The notes under the pieces: generated by a model
Databases searched by the model: none
Told to the model about the DNA's origin: nothing
What the model saw: the letters and a program-made list of their open reading frames with translations, nothing else
Assembly: GCA_003242205.1 (NCBI GenBank)
Contig: QGUR01000280.1
Location: 1 to 6,069, forward strand
Source: Chloroflexota bacterium
GTDB taxonomy: Bacteria; Chloroflexota; Anaerolineae; Aggregatilineales; Phototrophicaceae
Reading direction: 5' to 3'
DNA length: 6,069 nucleotides
Shown here: positions 5,460-6,069 of the stretch, piece by piece
Layout of the letters: each line of letters begins with the position of its first letter
How positions within the stretch are numbered: the stretch's first letter is position 1
Made by a program: the position numbers and the translations under genes

Positions 5460-6069
5460 ATGCGCCTACGCTGCGCGCACCTGTTGCTGTTATTGCTGAT
5501 GATCGCGCCGCCGGCCCGCGCCGAAGGGCCGGCGACGCTGACCGTGTTCGCCGCCGCTTCGCTGACCGATGCATTTGAGGCCGTCGCTCCCGCCTTCGAG
5601 GAAACGTATCCCGGCGTTGATGTCGTATTCAGCTTTGGCGGCTCGTCTACGCTGGCGGCGCAGATTCTGGAGGGCGCGCCCGCCGATGTGTTCGCCAGCG
5701 CCAATTTTGAGCAGATGCAGCGCTTGGCCGATGCCGGTATGCTGGCGGGGCAGGTCGAGATTTTCGCGCATAATCGTCTTGTGTTGATTGCGCCGCATGA
5801 TAACCCTGCGGGTATTGAAACGGTGGACGATCTGGCGCGCGACAATCTCAAGCTGGTTCTCGCCGCGCCCGCCGTGCCGGTACGTGTATACACCGAGCAG
5901 ATGCTCGAAGCCGCCGCGGCTCAACCGGAGTTCGGCGATGATTTTTATGCGCGGGTGCTGGCGAATGTCGTCTCGGAAGAGGAGAACGTGCGCCGTGTCG
6001 GGCCAAAAGTCGCGCTGGGTGAAGGGAAGGCCGGTATCGTCAACGGTCCCGACGGAACCGCCATTCCCC
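5460..6069 (+). CDS. modA: Molybdate ABC transporter substrate-binding protein, 3'-truncated by the window edge
   Basis: 203 codons are visible; full ModA is about 250 residues. ModA captures molybdate (or tungstate) outside the membrane and hands it to the ModB/ModC permease-ATPase. A signal peptide is clear: MRLR, a leucine-rich core (8-15) and a PARA-E signal peptidase I site after residue 21. There is no lipobox, so it looks secreted or periplasmic rather than a lipoprotein. Family motifs: FAAASLTDAF with Ser34, FGGSSTLAAQI with Ser62-Ser63, GAPADVFASAN (72-82), AVPVRVY (138-144) and EENVRRV...KVALGE (174-188). These cover the usual oxyanion contacts, except that the GIVY motif reads GIVN, with Asn195 where E. 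coli ModA has the ligand Tyr. GGAGG (5444-5448) is 11 bases before the ATG. modB and modC are expected just beyond the window. Confidence 0.93.
   Translation, partial: MRLRCAHLLLLLLMIAPPARAEGPATLTVFAAASLTDAFEAVAPAFEETYPGVDVVFSFGGSSTLAAQILEGAPADVFASANFEQMQRLADAGMLAGQVEIFAHNRLVLIAPHDNPAGIETVDDLARDNLKLVLAAPAVPVRVYTEQMLEAAAAQPEFGDDFYARVLANVVSEEENVRRVGPKVALGEGKAGIVNGPDGTAIP

Overview
This 6.07-kb, GC-rich (roughly 60 percent or more by eye) bacterial window is tightly packed. It holds five protein-coding genes, two of them cut by the window ends, and short intergenic gaps. I see no rRNA, tRNA, CRISPR array, insertion sequence or phage gene. The protein flavour (a Gfo/Idh/MocA oxidoreductase with a GCAPDTF-type motif, a two-domain NagZ without signal peptide, a MerA/RclA-like flavoprotein) and the Gram-positive-like operator candidate would suit a Chloroflexota (green non-sulfur) genome or metagenomic contig. 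That placement is a guess from general resemblance, not from a marker gene.

Layout: (1) 2-874, plus strand, the C-terminal two-thirds or so of a Gfo/Idh/MocA oxidoreductase, followed by a strong hairpin at 909-938 that probably ends its transcript. (2) 1068-2456, plus strand, GTG start, a pyridine nucleotide-disulfide oxidoreductase of the mercuric reductase/RclA-like group with an intact CX4C redox pair but no C-terminal mercury-binding cysteines. (3) 2462-4045, minus strand, a GH3 beta-N-acetylhexosaminidase (NagZ type), convergent with gene 2 with only 5 bases between the stop codons. (4) 4187-5371, plus strand, DNA polymerase IV (DinB), divergent from nagZ across a 141-base control region. 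(5) 5460 to the window end, plus strand, the first 203 codons of ModA, the periplasmic/extracytoplasmic molybdate-binding protein; its transporter partners would lie beyond the window.

The genes do not form one pathway: they cover sugar or cyclitol redox chemistry, thiol/flavin redox chemistry, cell-wall recycling, translesion synthesis and molybdate uptake. The most informative non-coding region is the nagZ-dinB divergent promoter. It has a perfect TATAAT for dinB, a TATCAT for nagZ, and between them a 14-base sequence matching the Gram-positive LexA (SOS) box at 12 positions. I do not see a clearly new biological system here. The points most worth checking are that operator, the unassigned substrate of the MerA-like flavoprotein, and the Tyr-to-Asn change at a predicted molybdate contact in ModA.
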